Below are positions 11,527-18,299 of a stretch of 34,846 nucleotides of DNA, in pieces. This DNA comes from Actinomycetota bacterium (GTDB lineage: Bacteria; Actinomycetota; Actinomycetes; S36-B12). Position numbers and translations under genes: made by a program. The notes below the pieces were generated by a model, which searched no databases, had not been told where the DNA came from, and saw nothing but the letters and a program-made list of their open reading frames with translations. The stretch is from assembly GCA_017857875.1 (NCBI GenBank), contig JAFMCH010000016.1, positions 1 to 34,846 of the forward strand, given 5' to 3'. The first letter of the stretch is position 1. The number at the start of each line of letters is the position of its first letter.

Positions 11527-13632
11527 CTAGTGTGCCAGGGATTCCTTGGCGGCTGTGACGATGGCATCGACCGTAATACCGAACTCTTGGTACAGGATTT
11601 CTGCCGCTGCGCTGGCACCGAAATGATCAAGGCCGATGGTACGCCCGCGGTCACCGACATAGCGGTGCCAGCCGAGGGTTGCACCAGCTTCAATCGACAC
11701 GCGTGCCGTGACGTTGGGAGGCAGGACGTCGTGGCGGTACTCAGCGGGTTGCTCATCAAACCAATCGATGCACGGCATGGAGACCACCCGCGTGGAGATG
11801 TTGTCGGCCTGTAACTGTTCGCGAGCTGACATCGCCAAGGCCACCTCAGAGCCTGTAGCCATCAAGATGACTTCAGGGGCGCCACCGTCACCCTCGGCTA
11901 GGACATAACCACCCCTGGTGATCTCCGTTGATCCGATGCTCTCTGTTTGTCTGAGCACCGGTAGGCCTTGCCGGCTGAGGATCAGGCCGACGGGTCGACG
12001 TTGTTCCAAGATCGCCAGCCATGCCGCGGCCGTTTCACGAGCATCGGCCGGACGTACAACGCTAAAGCCAGGAATCAAGCGCAGCGACCACAGATGCTCG
12101 ACCGGTTGATGCGTGGGCCCATCCTCGCCCAGGCCGATGGAGTCATGGGTCCAGACGAAGGTGGTGGCTGTACCCATCAACGCCGCGAGCCGAACAGCGC
12201 CCCGCATGTAGTCGCTGAACACCAAGAATGTGCCGCCGAATGGGCGCGTGAGTCCAGACAGTGCGATGCCATTCAAGATCGCGCCCATGGCGTGCTCGCG
12301 TACACCAAAGTGCAAAATGCGTCCATAGGGCGAGGATTCCGCAGACCCCGAACCGGCCGGTAGAAAGGAGAGACCGCCCGTGATGGTGGTGTCGTTGCTG
12401 CCAGCGAGGTCTGCCGATCCGCCCCATAGCTCAGGCAAGTCGGGCGCCAGAGCATTGATGGCCTTACCCGAAGCTGATCGAGTGGCGATTGAGGCACCAG
12501 TCTCAAACTGTGGCAGAGCGCCGGCCAGGTCAGTCGGCAATCGTTGCGACAGTAGCCGTGTCAGTAGTGCATCGTTCTGCGGGTTGGTTGCCTGCCAGGC
12601 CGCAAAGTGACGATTCCATTCATCGTGATCTCGTTGATGCTGGTCCTGATAGCCACGCGTGTAAGCAAGCACCTCTTCGGCCACGGCGAAATCAACGTCC
12701 GGATCCAGGCCCAACAGCGTCTTGGTCGCGGCCACTTCATCTGCTCCGAGAGCCGCGCCATGCGCTTTCGCTGTATTTTGGGCATGCGGGGCGGGCCAGG
12801 CTATGAGTGAGTGCATGGCGATAAAGGTGGGTCGTTCGGCCTCATTTGCGGCTGCGTCCAGTGCGGTCATCAGGCCATGCACATCGACATCGCCAGTGGG
12901 GGTCAGGCCGACCTCGTGCACGGCCCAGCCGTAGGACTCGTATCGGGCTACGACGTCTTCGGTGAAGGCAACGCGAGTATCGCCCTCGATGGATATGTGG
13001 TTGTCGTCCCAGATCACGGTGAGGTTAGCGAGACGCTGCGTACCGGCGATGCTTGAGGCCTCCCCGGAAATTCCCTCCTCGAGATCACCATCAGAGGCGA
13101 TAACCCATACCCGATGGTCGAAGGGACTGGAGGCGTAGCTGGCCGTCGGATCGAACATGCCTCGTTCGAATCGCGATGCCATCGCCATACCTACCGCGGT
13201 GGACAGTCCCTGGCCGAGGGGACCTGTGGTGGTTTCAACGCCGATTGTGTGTCCGTGTTCGGGGTGGCCGGGGGTCAGGCTGCCCCATGTGCGAAAGGAC
13301 TCCAAGTCATTCAGTTGCAGGCCGTAGCCGCTTAAGTACAACTGGATGTACAGCGTGAGCGACGAGTGCCCGCACGAGAGTACAAATCGGTCGCGACCCA
13401 GCCACGTCGGATCCTGCGGATCGTGGCGCAGGTAGCGCGAGAACAGCAAGTGCGCGAGTGGCGCGAGGGCCATGGCTGTGCCGGGGTGACCATTGCCCAC
13501 CTTTTGCACTGCGTCCATCGCCAACCCTCTGATCGTGGCAACGGTGGCGTCGTCCCGATGGGTCCATTCGGCCGCGGCGGGTCGAAGATCTAGGGGCGAG
13601 AGATTATCGGCAGATGATGAGGTGAGAGTCAC
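11527..13632 (-). CDS. tkt: Transketolase
   Basis: Thiamine-diphosphate enzyme moving two-carbon ketol units between sugar phosphates. From the GTG at 13632 the protein has 701 residues, the normal length. Evidence includes GNGHPG (47-52), the ThDP/metal motif SDGDLEEGISGEAS (180-193) with DDN at 209-211, the pyrimidine-domain FGVREHAMGA with the activating Glu446, and GEDGPTHQPVEHL later in the same domain. The frame continues upstream to 13878 for 82 more codons, but that part is low-complexity Leu/Pro-rich sequence read out of a tandem repeat and the antisense of ctaB, so it is rejected. A TAGGCT seven bases upstream of the GTG suggests a leaderless transcript. It is the first gene of the leftward tkt-tal-zwf-opcA unit. 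Confidence 0.96.
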   Translation of the reverse strand: MTLTSSSADNLSPLDLRPAAAEWTHRDDATVATIRGLAMDAVQKVGNGHPGTAMALAPLAHLLFSRYLRHDPQDPTWLGRDRFVLSCGHSSLTLYIQLYLSGYGLQLNDLESFRTWGSLTPGHPEHGHTIGVETTTGPLGQGLSTAVGMAMASRFERGMFDPTASYASSPFDHRVWVIASDGDLEEGISGEASSIAGTQRLANLTVIWDDNHISIEGDTRVAFTEDVVARYESYGWAVHEVGLTPTGDVDVHGLMTALDAAANEAERPTFIAMHSLIAWPAPHAQNTAKAHGAALGADEVAATKTLLGLDPDVDFAVAEEVLAYTRGYQDQHQRDHDEWNRHFAAWQATNPQNDALLTRLLSQRLPTDLAGALPQFETGASIATRSASGKAINALAPDLPELWGGSADLAGSNDTTITGGLSFLPAGSGSAESSPYGRILHFGVREHAMGAILNGIALSGLTRPFGGTFLVFSDYMRGAVRLAALMGTATTFVWTHDSIGLGEDGPTHQPVEHLWSLRLIPGFSVVRPADARETAAAWLAILEQRRPVGLILSRQGLPVLRQTESIGSTEITRGGYVLAEGDGGAPEVILMATGSEVALAMSAREQLQADNISTRVVSMPCIDWFDEQPAEYRHDVLPPNVTARVSIEAGATLGWHRYVGDRGRTIGLDHFGASAAAEILYQEFGITVDAIVTAAKESLAH

Positions 13633-13639
13633 ACCCGGG

Positions 13640-13645
13640 AGCCTA
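13640..13645 (-). promoter_or_regulatory. Candidate -10 of tkt, leaderless arrangement
   Basis: On the minus strand TAGGCT is followed by exactly seven bases and then the tkt GTG. A TANNNT element at that spacing would place the transcription start on or next to the GTG, as in the leaderless transcripts common in Actinobacteria. No clear Shine-Dalgarno sequence lies before the GTG, which agrees. No good -35 is visible. Confidence 0.45.
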
Positions 13646-13708
13646 GCGAGAATGGTCCCGCGACGCGTGGTCTCGGTAGACTCTGCGTAGTCTGGTGAAA
13701 CACTCGAT

Positions 13709-13780
13709 GCAGGTAACAGGGCAGGTAACAGGCCCGGTAACAGGGCAGGTAACGGGGCAGGTAACAGGCCCGGTAGCAGG
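13709..13780. repeat. Six-copy 12-bp tandem repeat (two nested 36-bp units)
   Basis: Six contiguous 12-bp units fill this stretch: GCAGGTAACAGG (13709), the same (13721), CCCGGTAACAGG (13733), GCAGGTAACGGG (13745), GCAGGTAACAGG (13757) and CCCGGTAGCAGG (13769). The order A-A-B-A-A-B shows a 36-bp trimer that was itself duplicated; the two trimers differ at two positions (13754 and 13776). The array lies in the divergent spacer between tkt and ctaB, just upstream of a candidate ctaB -10. It has no spacers and is not a CRISPR. Function is unknown; slippage-prone sequence or multiple protein-binding sites are possible. Confidence 0.9.
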
Positions 13781-13782
13781 CT

Positions 13783-13788
13783 TAGTAT
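13783..13788 (+). promoter_or_regulatory. Candidate -10 element for ctaB
   Basis: TAGTAT fits TANNNT and lies 28 nt upstream of the ctaB GTG, immediately after the 12-bp repeat array. There is no recognisable -35; at the expected spacing the sequence is repeat DNA. A purine-rich GGGAAGG lies between this element and the start codon as a ribosome binding site. Confidence 0.35.
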
Positions 13789-13816
13789 CGGAAACGAGTC
13801 GGGAAGGTGGTGGCGC

Positions 13817-14740
13817 GTGAGCGCCGTGGACCCACGCACGCGGGCTGCTGGCCCTGCGCGCCCACCCCGACGGGCCATAGTGGCGGCCTATGTCGCCATT
13901 ACTAAACCCCGCATCATCGAGTTGCTCCTCGTCACGACCGTGCCCACCATGATTCTTGCGGCCGGCGGATGGCCCGATCCCTTACGTATGATCGCTGTCA
14001 TCGTGGGTGGCACTCTCGCAGCCGCAGGGGCGAGCACGTTTAACAGCGTGTACGACCGCGACATCGATCAACTCATGGAACGCACCGCCCATCGACCGGT
14101 AGCCAGTGGACTCATCTCCGCTAAGTCTGGAACCATTTTCGGAAGCATCTTGTCGTTGCTCAGTGTCGTGATCCTGGCGGTGTTTACGACCCCGCTCGCT
14201 GCCGTGCTGGGTGCCATTGCCATCGCCGCGTATGCCTTTGTTTACACCGTGATCTTGAAGCGGCGCACGGCCCAAAACATCGTCTGGGGTGGCGCGGCAG
14301 GGTGCATGCCGGTCCTGATCGGCTGGGCTGCAATTACCGGTTCGCTCACCTGGGCACCTGTCGTGCTGTTTTTCGTTGTTTTCTGGTGGACACCGCCGCA
14401 CTACTGGCCATTATCGCTGCGATATCGAGATGACTACGCGAAAGCGGGCGTCCCGATGCTTCCGGTCATTGCGCCACCGAAGACTGTCATGCGTCACATC
14501 GGTGTGTATTCGGTACTGATGGTGGCAACCTCGTGGCTGCTTATTCCGGCAGGCAATATGGGATGGGTCTACTCGATCTCAGCCGGGATACTCGGGGTCG
14601 CATTCCTAGCGGAGGTGTTGCGGCTATGGCTACGGGTACGCACAGATGCTGCCGACCTCGCGCCGATGCGGCTTTTTCATGGGTCGATCACCTATCTAGC
14701 GTTGCTTTTCTTGGCCGTGGCGATTGATCCATTCGTGTAG
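13817..14740 (+). CDS. ctaB: Protohaem IX farnesyltransferase (haem O synthase)
   Basis: An integral membrane UbiA-family prenyltransferase that adds a farnesyl group to haem B, making haem O for cytochrome c oxidase. The 307-aa protein is largely hydrophobic with about nine membrane helices. Both Asp-rich motifs are present: N76-x3-D80-x3-D84 in FNSVYDRDID and the second at about 205 (RYRDDYAKAG). TKPRIIELLL near residue 29 and WWTPPHYWPLSLRYR are family hallmarks. The GTG start is preceded by GGGAAGG about 10 nt away. The last 49 nt overlap the 3' end of ctaA on the opposite strand. The next step, haem A synthase, is that neighbour. Confidence 0.96.
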   Translation: MSAVDPRTRAAGPARPPRRAIVAAYVAITKPRIIELLLVTTVPTMILAAGGWPDPLRMIAVIVGGTLAAAGASTFNSVYDRDIDQLMERTAHRPVASGLISAKSGTIFGSILSLLSVVILAVFTTPLAAVLGAIAIAAYAFVYTVILKRRTAQNIVWGGAAGCMPVLIGWAAITGSLTWAPVVLFFVVFWWTPPHYWPLSLRYRDDYAKAGVPMLPVIAPPKTVMRHIGVYSVLMVATSWLLIPAGNMGWVYSISAGILGVAFLAEVLRLWLRVRTDAADLAPMRLFHGSITYLALLFLAVAIDPFV

Positions 14741-15711
14741 CTGGGCACGCGCATCACGCCGAGCAGCAGCCACACGGTTATCGCCCACACCAGACATGCG
14801 CCGAGCATGTGCAGCGCGACCGGTGGCCAGGGCACCCCGGTGAAGTATTGGATGTATCCCACTGCCCCCTGCCCGACACTGACGCCCGCCAGCAGCCAGG
14901 CGCGTTTGCGCAGTGTAAGCGGCACGGGAACCAGGTACAGGGCGACCAAAATTCCAGCGATTAGACCTAGGAACAGCCAAACCGAGTCTGCATGCAACCA
15001 AGAGATCGTGCGTGGATCGATGGGAAATCGAGACTCCACACCGGCATCACCAGAGTGCGGGCCACTACCGGTGACGATGACGCCGAGAAACACCACGATC
15101 GCTGAGGAAATCAGCAGCGCGATGGCCAGAAGTCGGATAACGCGCGGTAACCGCACCGGGGGTTCCTGGTGTGTGGCCCCGCGCGGCTGGACCAGCGCTG
15201 ATTGAACAACCAGCACCACGCAGCCGGCAATGATGGCCATGGACACAAGGAAGTGTGCCGCGACGGCGTAGGGGCTAAGGCCAGTCAGCACCGTCACACC
15301 ACCCAGCAATGCCTGCACGATCGTGCCGATCAGCGGAACCGCTGCGAACGCGAGTAGCGAGCGAGGGTAGTACCGGCCAGCGGCCCGTCGGCGACGCCAC
15401 CACACGATCGCGGTCACGATCGCGGCGATGGCTAGTGCGGCCAAGACGAAGGTGAGCAGGCGGTTGCCGAATTCGATCGCCTTGTGCCAGGAGCTTTCGT
15501 CCTGGGCTGAGGTGGGCGTGAGTGAGCCGTCGACACACTCGGGCCAGGTCGGACAGCCAAGCCCGGAGCCGGTCAGTCGCACCAGACCACCGGTCACCAC
15601 GATGCCGATTTGGGCAACCAGGTTGGCCTGGAACAGCCACCGCATACCCCGTGTGACGCCCGTCGTTCCAACGAGCAACTCCTGCGGCGTCGCGATTGCG
15701 GTCACGCTCAT
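14692..15711 (-). CDS. ctaA: Haem A synthase (CtaA, COX15-like)
   Basis: Membrane mono-oxygenase converting haem O to haem A for aa3-type cytochrome oxidase. From ATG 15711 the protein has 339 residues and about eight membrane helices. A Cys pair typical of the family is seen in GCPTWPEC (Cys53 and Cys59), with His76 in SSWHKAIEFGNR and further His residues on later helices. The start is uncertain: ATG at 15711 is only one base from a TAGGCT element, whereas GTG at 15705 lies seven bases away, the same leaderless spacing as tkt. An upstream GTG at 15762 is less likely. The C-terminal ~16 codons are antisense to the end of ctaB. Confidence 0.94.
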   Translation of the reverse strand: MSVTAIATPQELLVGTTGVTRGMRWLFQANLVAQIGIVVTGGLVRLTGSGLGCPTWPECVDGSLTPTSAQDESSWHKAIEFGNRLLTFVLAALAIAAIVTAIVWWRRRRAAGRYYPRSLLAFAAVPLIGTIVQALLGGVTVLTGLSPYAVAAHFLVSMAIIAGCVVLVVQSALVQPRGATHQEPPVRLPRVIRLLAIALLISSAIVVFLGVIVTGSGPHSGDAGVESRFPIDPRTISWLHADSVWLFLGLIAGILVALYLVPVPLTLRKRAWLLAGVSVGQGAVGYIQYFTGVPWPPVALHMLGACLVWAITVWLLLGVMRVPSYTNGSIATAKKSNAR

Positions 15712-15712
15712 G

Positions 15713-15718
15713 AGCCTA
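15713..15718 (-). promoter_or_regulatory. Candidate -10 of ctaA, leaderless arrangement
   Basis: TAGGCT on the minus strand, seven bases before the in-frame GTG at 15705 (third codon of the annotated ATG start). The same hexamer and spacing precede tkt. If real, translation would begin at the GTG rather than the ATG. Confidence 0.4.
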
Positions 15719-15795
15719 TGCCGTGTGGAGCGTCCTCGAAAGTTGATATCGCCCGCCAGCACCTGCGGTCCTGGTGTGATGTTGATCGCATGCGG

Positions 15796-16572
15796 TCAAT
15801 CCCAGCGGAATGTGCGCTTGGCCAGAACTCCCGCGCCCACGAACCACACGATGAGAATCACCGCGACAAGCCCCAGATTGGTGGGGGCGTCAAGCATGGT
15901 GCCGCGCAGGCCGTCGCCAAGGGCGCCGCTAGGTAACACCCGAGCGATTGAGCCAATGGCGTCAGGTAATGCAGCGGCCGGCAGAGCTGTTCCGCCGGCC
16001 ACCAAAAGCACGAGAAACACTCCATTGGCCAGGGCAAGGGTGGCCTCGGCTCGAAGCAGACCGGCCAATGCGATGGCGCAGGCAGCCAAACTCACGGTGC
16101 CGATCAACAGGTATCCCAGCGCCGCGATGTCGCCTAAGTCCGGGCGCCAACCAAGACCTATCGCGACAGCCCCCAACAAAAGCGTCTGCGTGGCGACGAT
16201 CAGGACAGTCGACATTGCCCGCGAGATCACCAAATCAACCCGTGAAAGTGGCGTGGTGGCCAAGAGGAGGAGAGACCCGGAGCGACGATCGAATCCGGTC
16301 GCGATGGCTAGTGAGGCGAATGCGCTCGACAACACCGCCACGGTCAAAACCCCGGGCAACACCAAGGCGACGCGCGGGTAGTCAGCAGCGTTGTCGACAC
16401 CGGCATCGACGGGGATTCCCGTCGCCCACACCAGGCCGAAAAGCAAACCGATCGGAATCAACACCGTCAGGAGCAATTGCTCGCCGTTGGCGAGTGTCTG
16501 GCGGGTATCGAATCGGGCCTGGCGGGCGAGCAGACCCAAGCGACTGGGCGCTTGAATCACCGGTGTACTCAT
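15796..16572 (-). CDS. ABC-2 type transporter permease
   Basis: Membrane subunit of an export-type ABC transporter, 258 aa, with about six hydrophobic segments (near 32-52, 72-93, 110-140, 150-170, 175-205 and 232-252). It is co-transcribed with the ATPase upstream: the ATG overlaps the ATPase stop as ATGA. Pairs like this lie between ctaA and sufR in mycobacteria and other Actinobacteria, so the placement is conserved. The substrate cannot be told from sequence; relatives are often labelled antibiotic or drug exporters without proof, and a role connected with the haem A or Suf neighbours is only a guess. Confidence 0.85.
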   Translation of the reverse strand: MSTPVIQAPSRLGLLARQARFDTRQTLANGEQLLLTVLIPIGLLFGLVWATGIPVDAGVDNAADYPRVALVLPGVLTVAVLSSAFASLAIATGFDRRSGSLLLLATTPLSRVDLVISRAMSTVLIVATQTLLLGAVAIGLGWRPDLGDIAALGYLLIGTVSLAACAIALAGLLRAEATLALANGVFLVLLVAGGTALPAAALPDAIGSIARVLPSGALGDGLRGTMLDAPTNLGLVAVILIVWFVGAGVLAKRTFRWD

Positions 16573-17534
16573 GGTGTGCCTCCTACGGAGGCGGGCGTGC
16601 TTGGCCCATCACCGGTGATGTCCCAGTACCTGTCCTCCAGGCGCGTGCCACCGACTCGCAAGCCGCGCGCCATAACTCCGTGCTGGCTGCACCAAGCCGT
16701 GACGGTGGCCAGGGTCTGAGGCGACACGTCGCCAACAATGCGATACCTACCAGGCGAACGCTCCTCCACGTTTGCGGTGGCACTGAGCGCCGATTGCAGA
16801 CCGGTCAGGTCTAGGTGAAGCGGAGCATCGAAATCGACCGACTCACGGGCCTGGGCAAGCACCTGGGTGAGTGGCTCTTGTAGTCGGCACACGCCCTCGT
16901 GAATGATGATCACGTCATCGGCCAGGCGTTCGGCCTCCTCGAGGTCGTGTGTACACAGCACCACGGTGACGCCCTGGCGGCGCAGGGCATCGAGTGCCTC
17001 CCACACCATCAATCGGCCCGGCGGGTCAAGGCCTGCGGTGGGTTCGTCGACGAACACCAAATCGGGGTGCCCTACCAGCGCGCAGGCCAAAGCCACACGC
17101 TTTTTCTGCCCGCCGGACATACGCCTAAACGTGGTGCGGCCGATGCTATTGAGGTCTAACTGGTCGATCCAATACTCAGCTGACTGGGCAGCGCCCCGAA
17201 GGCCGGCGATATGTCGCACGATGGAGGGGCCGCGGGCACCGGTGGGGATGCCCCCCTCCTGCAACATCACCCCCAGCCGCTGCCGTGCCGAGAGTGATCC
17301 GGCGGGTGCTTCAAATATCGTCGCCGAGCCTGAATCGGGCCGAACAAGACCTGCCAAGACGCCCAGGGTTGTGGACTTACCGGCGCCATTCGGGCCCAAG
17401 AGGGTGGTGAGGGCGCCAGGCCGCACGCCCATAGTGAGGCCCCGAAGTGCTCGGGTCTTTCCGTAATTGACGACCAAGTCATCTGCACGAGCGGCCCAGA
17501 TTTGCCCAGTATGTGCCTGCTCGTCGCTCACCAC
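16569..17534 (-). CDS. ABC-2 transporter ATP-binding protein
   Basis: Cytoplasmic ATPase of the export system whose permease follows. The 321-aa protein has Walker A GPNGAGKST (47-55), signature MSGGQKKR (139-146), Walker B LVFVDEP (159-165), D-loop AGLD and the switch His in CTHD. A further ~100 residues after the ATPase core form a C-terminal extension without a motif I recognise. Two adjacent GTG codons (17534 and 17531) could start it; the second lies six bases from a TAGACT -10-like element, fitting leaderless initiation. It is divergent from sufR across a 57-nt spacer, so the two promoters probably overlap. Confidence 0.9.
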   Translation of the reverse strand: MVSDEQAHTGQIWAARADDLVVNYGKTRALRGLTMGVRPGALTTLLGPNGAGKSTTLGVLAGLVRPDSGSATIFEAPAGSLSARQRLGVMLQEGGIPTGARGPSIVRHIAGLRGAAQSAEYWIDQLDLNSIGRTTFRRMSGGQKKRVALACALVGHPDLVFVDEPTAGLDPPGRLMVWEALDALRRQGVTVVLCTHDLEEAERLADDVIIIHEGVCRLQEPLTQVLAQARESVDFDAPLHLDLTGLQSALSATANVEERSPGRYRIVGDVSPQTLATVTAWCSQHGVMARGLRVGGTRLEDRYWDITGDGPSTPASVGGTP

Positions 17535-17537
17535 GTC

Positions 17538-17543
17538 AGTCTA
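17538..17543 (-). promoter_or_regulatory. Candidate -10 of the ABC-2 operon, leaderless arrangement
   Basis: TAGACT on the minus strand followed by six bases and the GTG at 17531. No Shine-Dalgarno sequence precedes the start. It lies in the short divergent spacer shared with sufR, so SufR binding nearby could also affect this promoter. Confidence 0.42.
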
Positions 17544-17579
17544 GGACCCCTCCGATTTTGCGCTTTGTCGTATTTCCGA

Positions 17580-17595
17580 CACACTAGGGGTGTGA
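17580..17595. promoter_or_regulatory. Probable SufR operator overlapping the sufR start codon
   Basis: A perfect inverted repeat CACAC-N5-GTGTG spans 17580-17594, and the same bases read ACACT-N5-TGTGA at 17581-17595. From memory, that second form is the site reported for mycobacterial SufR upstream of its own gene; this recall should be checked. The right arm contains the sufR GTG start (17592-17594), so a bound repressor would sit on the promoter or start region and block the whole suf operon. Confidence 0.6.
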
Positions 17596-18299
17596 AATTC
17601 CCCAGCCCCGGTGCCGAGCGCATTGCTCGTGCCCTGAATGACTCAGGGCCGAGCACGGCGACGGCGTTGGCGAGCCGGCTGGAACTCAGCGGCGCGGTGG
17701 TACGGCGCCATCTGGACGCGCTCCTCGAAGCCGGTCTAGCCACAGCCAGTGAAAGCCCGCCTTTCGGTCCGGCTCCCGACCGGCGTCGAGGCCGACCGGC
17801 CAGAGTGTTCTCGCTCACCGATGCTGGCAGCCACACGTTTGATGTTGCCTATGACGATCTGGCCGTTGGTGCATTGCGATTTATGCGCGATGAGACCCCG
17901 GCCGGCACCGTCGAGGCGTTCACCGGGCAACGCGCCACAACGTGGGCGGAAAGCCACCAGGCACGATTCGACGCACTGAGTGTGGACGATGTTGATGGGC
18001 GTGTGCAGACGCTGGTTGATGTGCTGACCGAGGATGGCTACTCAGCAACCCTGGCCGACGGCGGTCAACTCTGCCAGCATCACTGCCCGGTTGCACATGT
18101 GGCGCAAGAGTTTCCACAGATCTGCGAGGCCGAAACCCAAGCCTTCGCTCGATTGTTAGGCACCCACGTCATGCGAATCGCAACGATTTCGCGTGGTGAT
18201 GGTGTGTGCACCACCTTGATTCCGACGAGCCGCACGTACCCGCACCATGCACAACTGCCTGCACGACCCGCGAACGAACAACGGAGGTCCCTCGCATGA
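17592..18299 (+). CDS. sufR: SufR-type Fe-S-sensing transcriptional repressor
   Basis: SufR is a winged-helix repressor that senses its own iron-sulfur cluster and controls the suf operon. The 235-aa protein starts at a GTG inside a palindrome. Residues about 15-50 form a helix-turn-helix ([20 protein letters not shown]), followed by a wing with [16 protein letters not shown]. In the C-terminal half, Cys residues in [11 protein letters not shown] and the following FPQICEAE provide the three-Cys set expected for cluster ligation in actinobacterial SufR. An in-frame extension to 17502 lies across the divergent promoter and is not used. The stop overlaps sufB as ATGA, tying regulator and operon together. 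Confidence 0.92.
   Translation: MKFPSPGAERIARALNDSGPSTATALASRLELSGAVVRRHLDALLEAGLATASESPPFGPAPDRRRGRPARVFSLTDAGSHTFDVAYDDLAVGALRFMRDETPAGTVEAFTGQRATTWAESHQARFDALSVDDVDGRVQTLVDVLTEDGYSATLADGGQLCQHHCPVAHVAQEFPQICEAETQAFARLLGTHVMRIATISRGDGVCTTLIPTSRTYPHHAQLPARPANEQRRSLA

Noticed and set aside
11515-11540. CCCTGG/CCAGGG inverted repeat around the tkt stop as a terminator between tkt and tal
   Set aside because: The loop is 14 nt, there is no T-run, and tal is expected to be co-transcribed with tkt.
13709-13780. Possible CRISPR array
   Set aside because: The units are only 12 bp and directly adjacent, with no spacers and no cas genes.
13633-13878. An 82-residue N-terminal extension of transketolase rich in Leu and Pro
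   Set aside because: It is read from the tandem repeat and the antisense of the ctaB start; transketolase has normal length from 13632, and a -10-like element lies just before that GTG.
15428-16381. Long plus-strand reading frame of 317 codons
   Set aside because: It runs opposite ctaA and the ABC-2 permease, crosses their boundary, and has a low-complexity Arg/Pro/Thr-rich composition typical of antisense of GC-rich genes.
15948-16814. Plus-strand reading frame of 288 codons
   Set aside because: It is antisense to the ABC-2 permease and ATPase genes and resembles no protein family.
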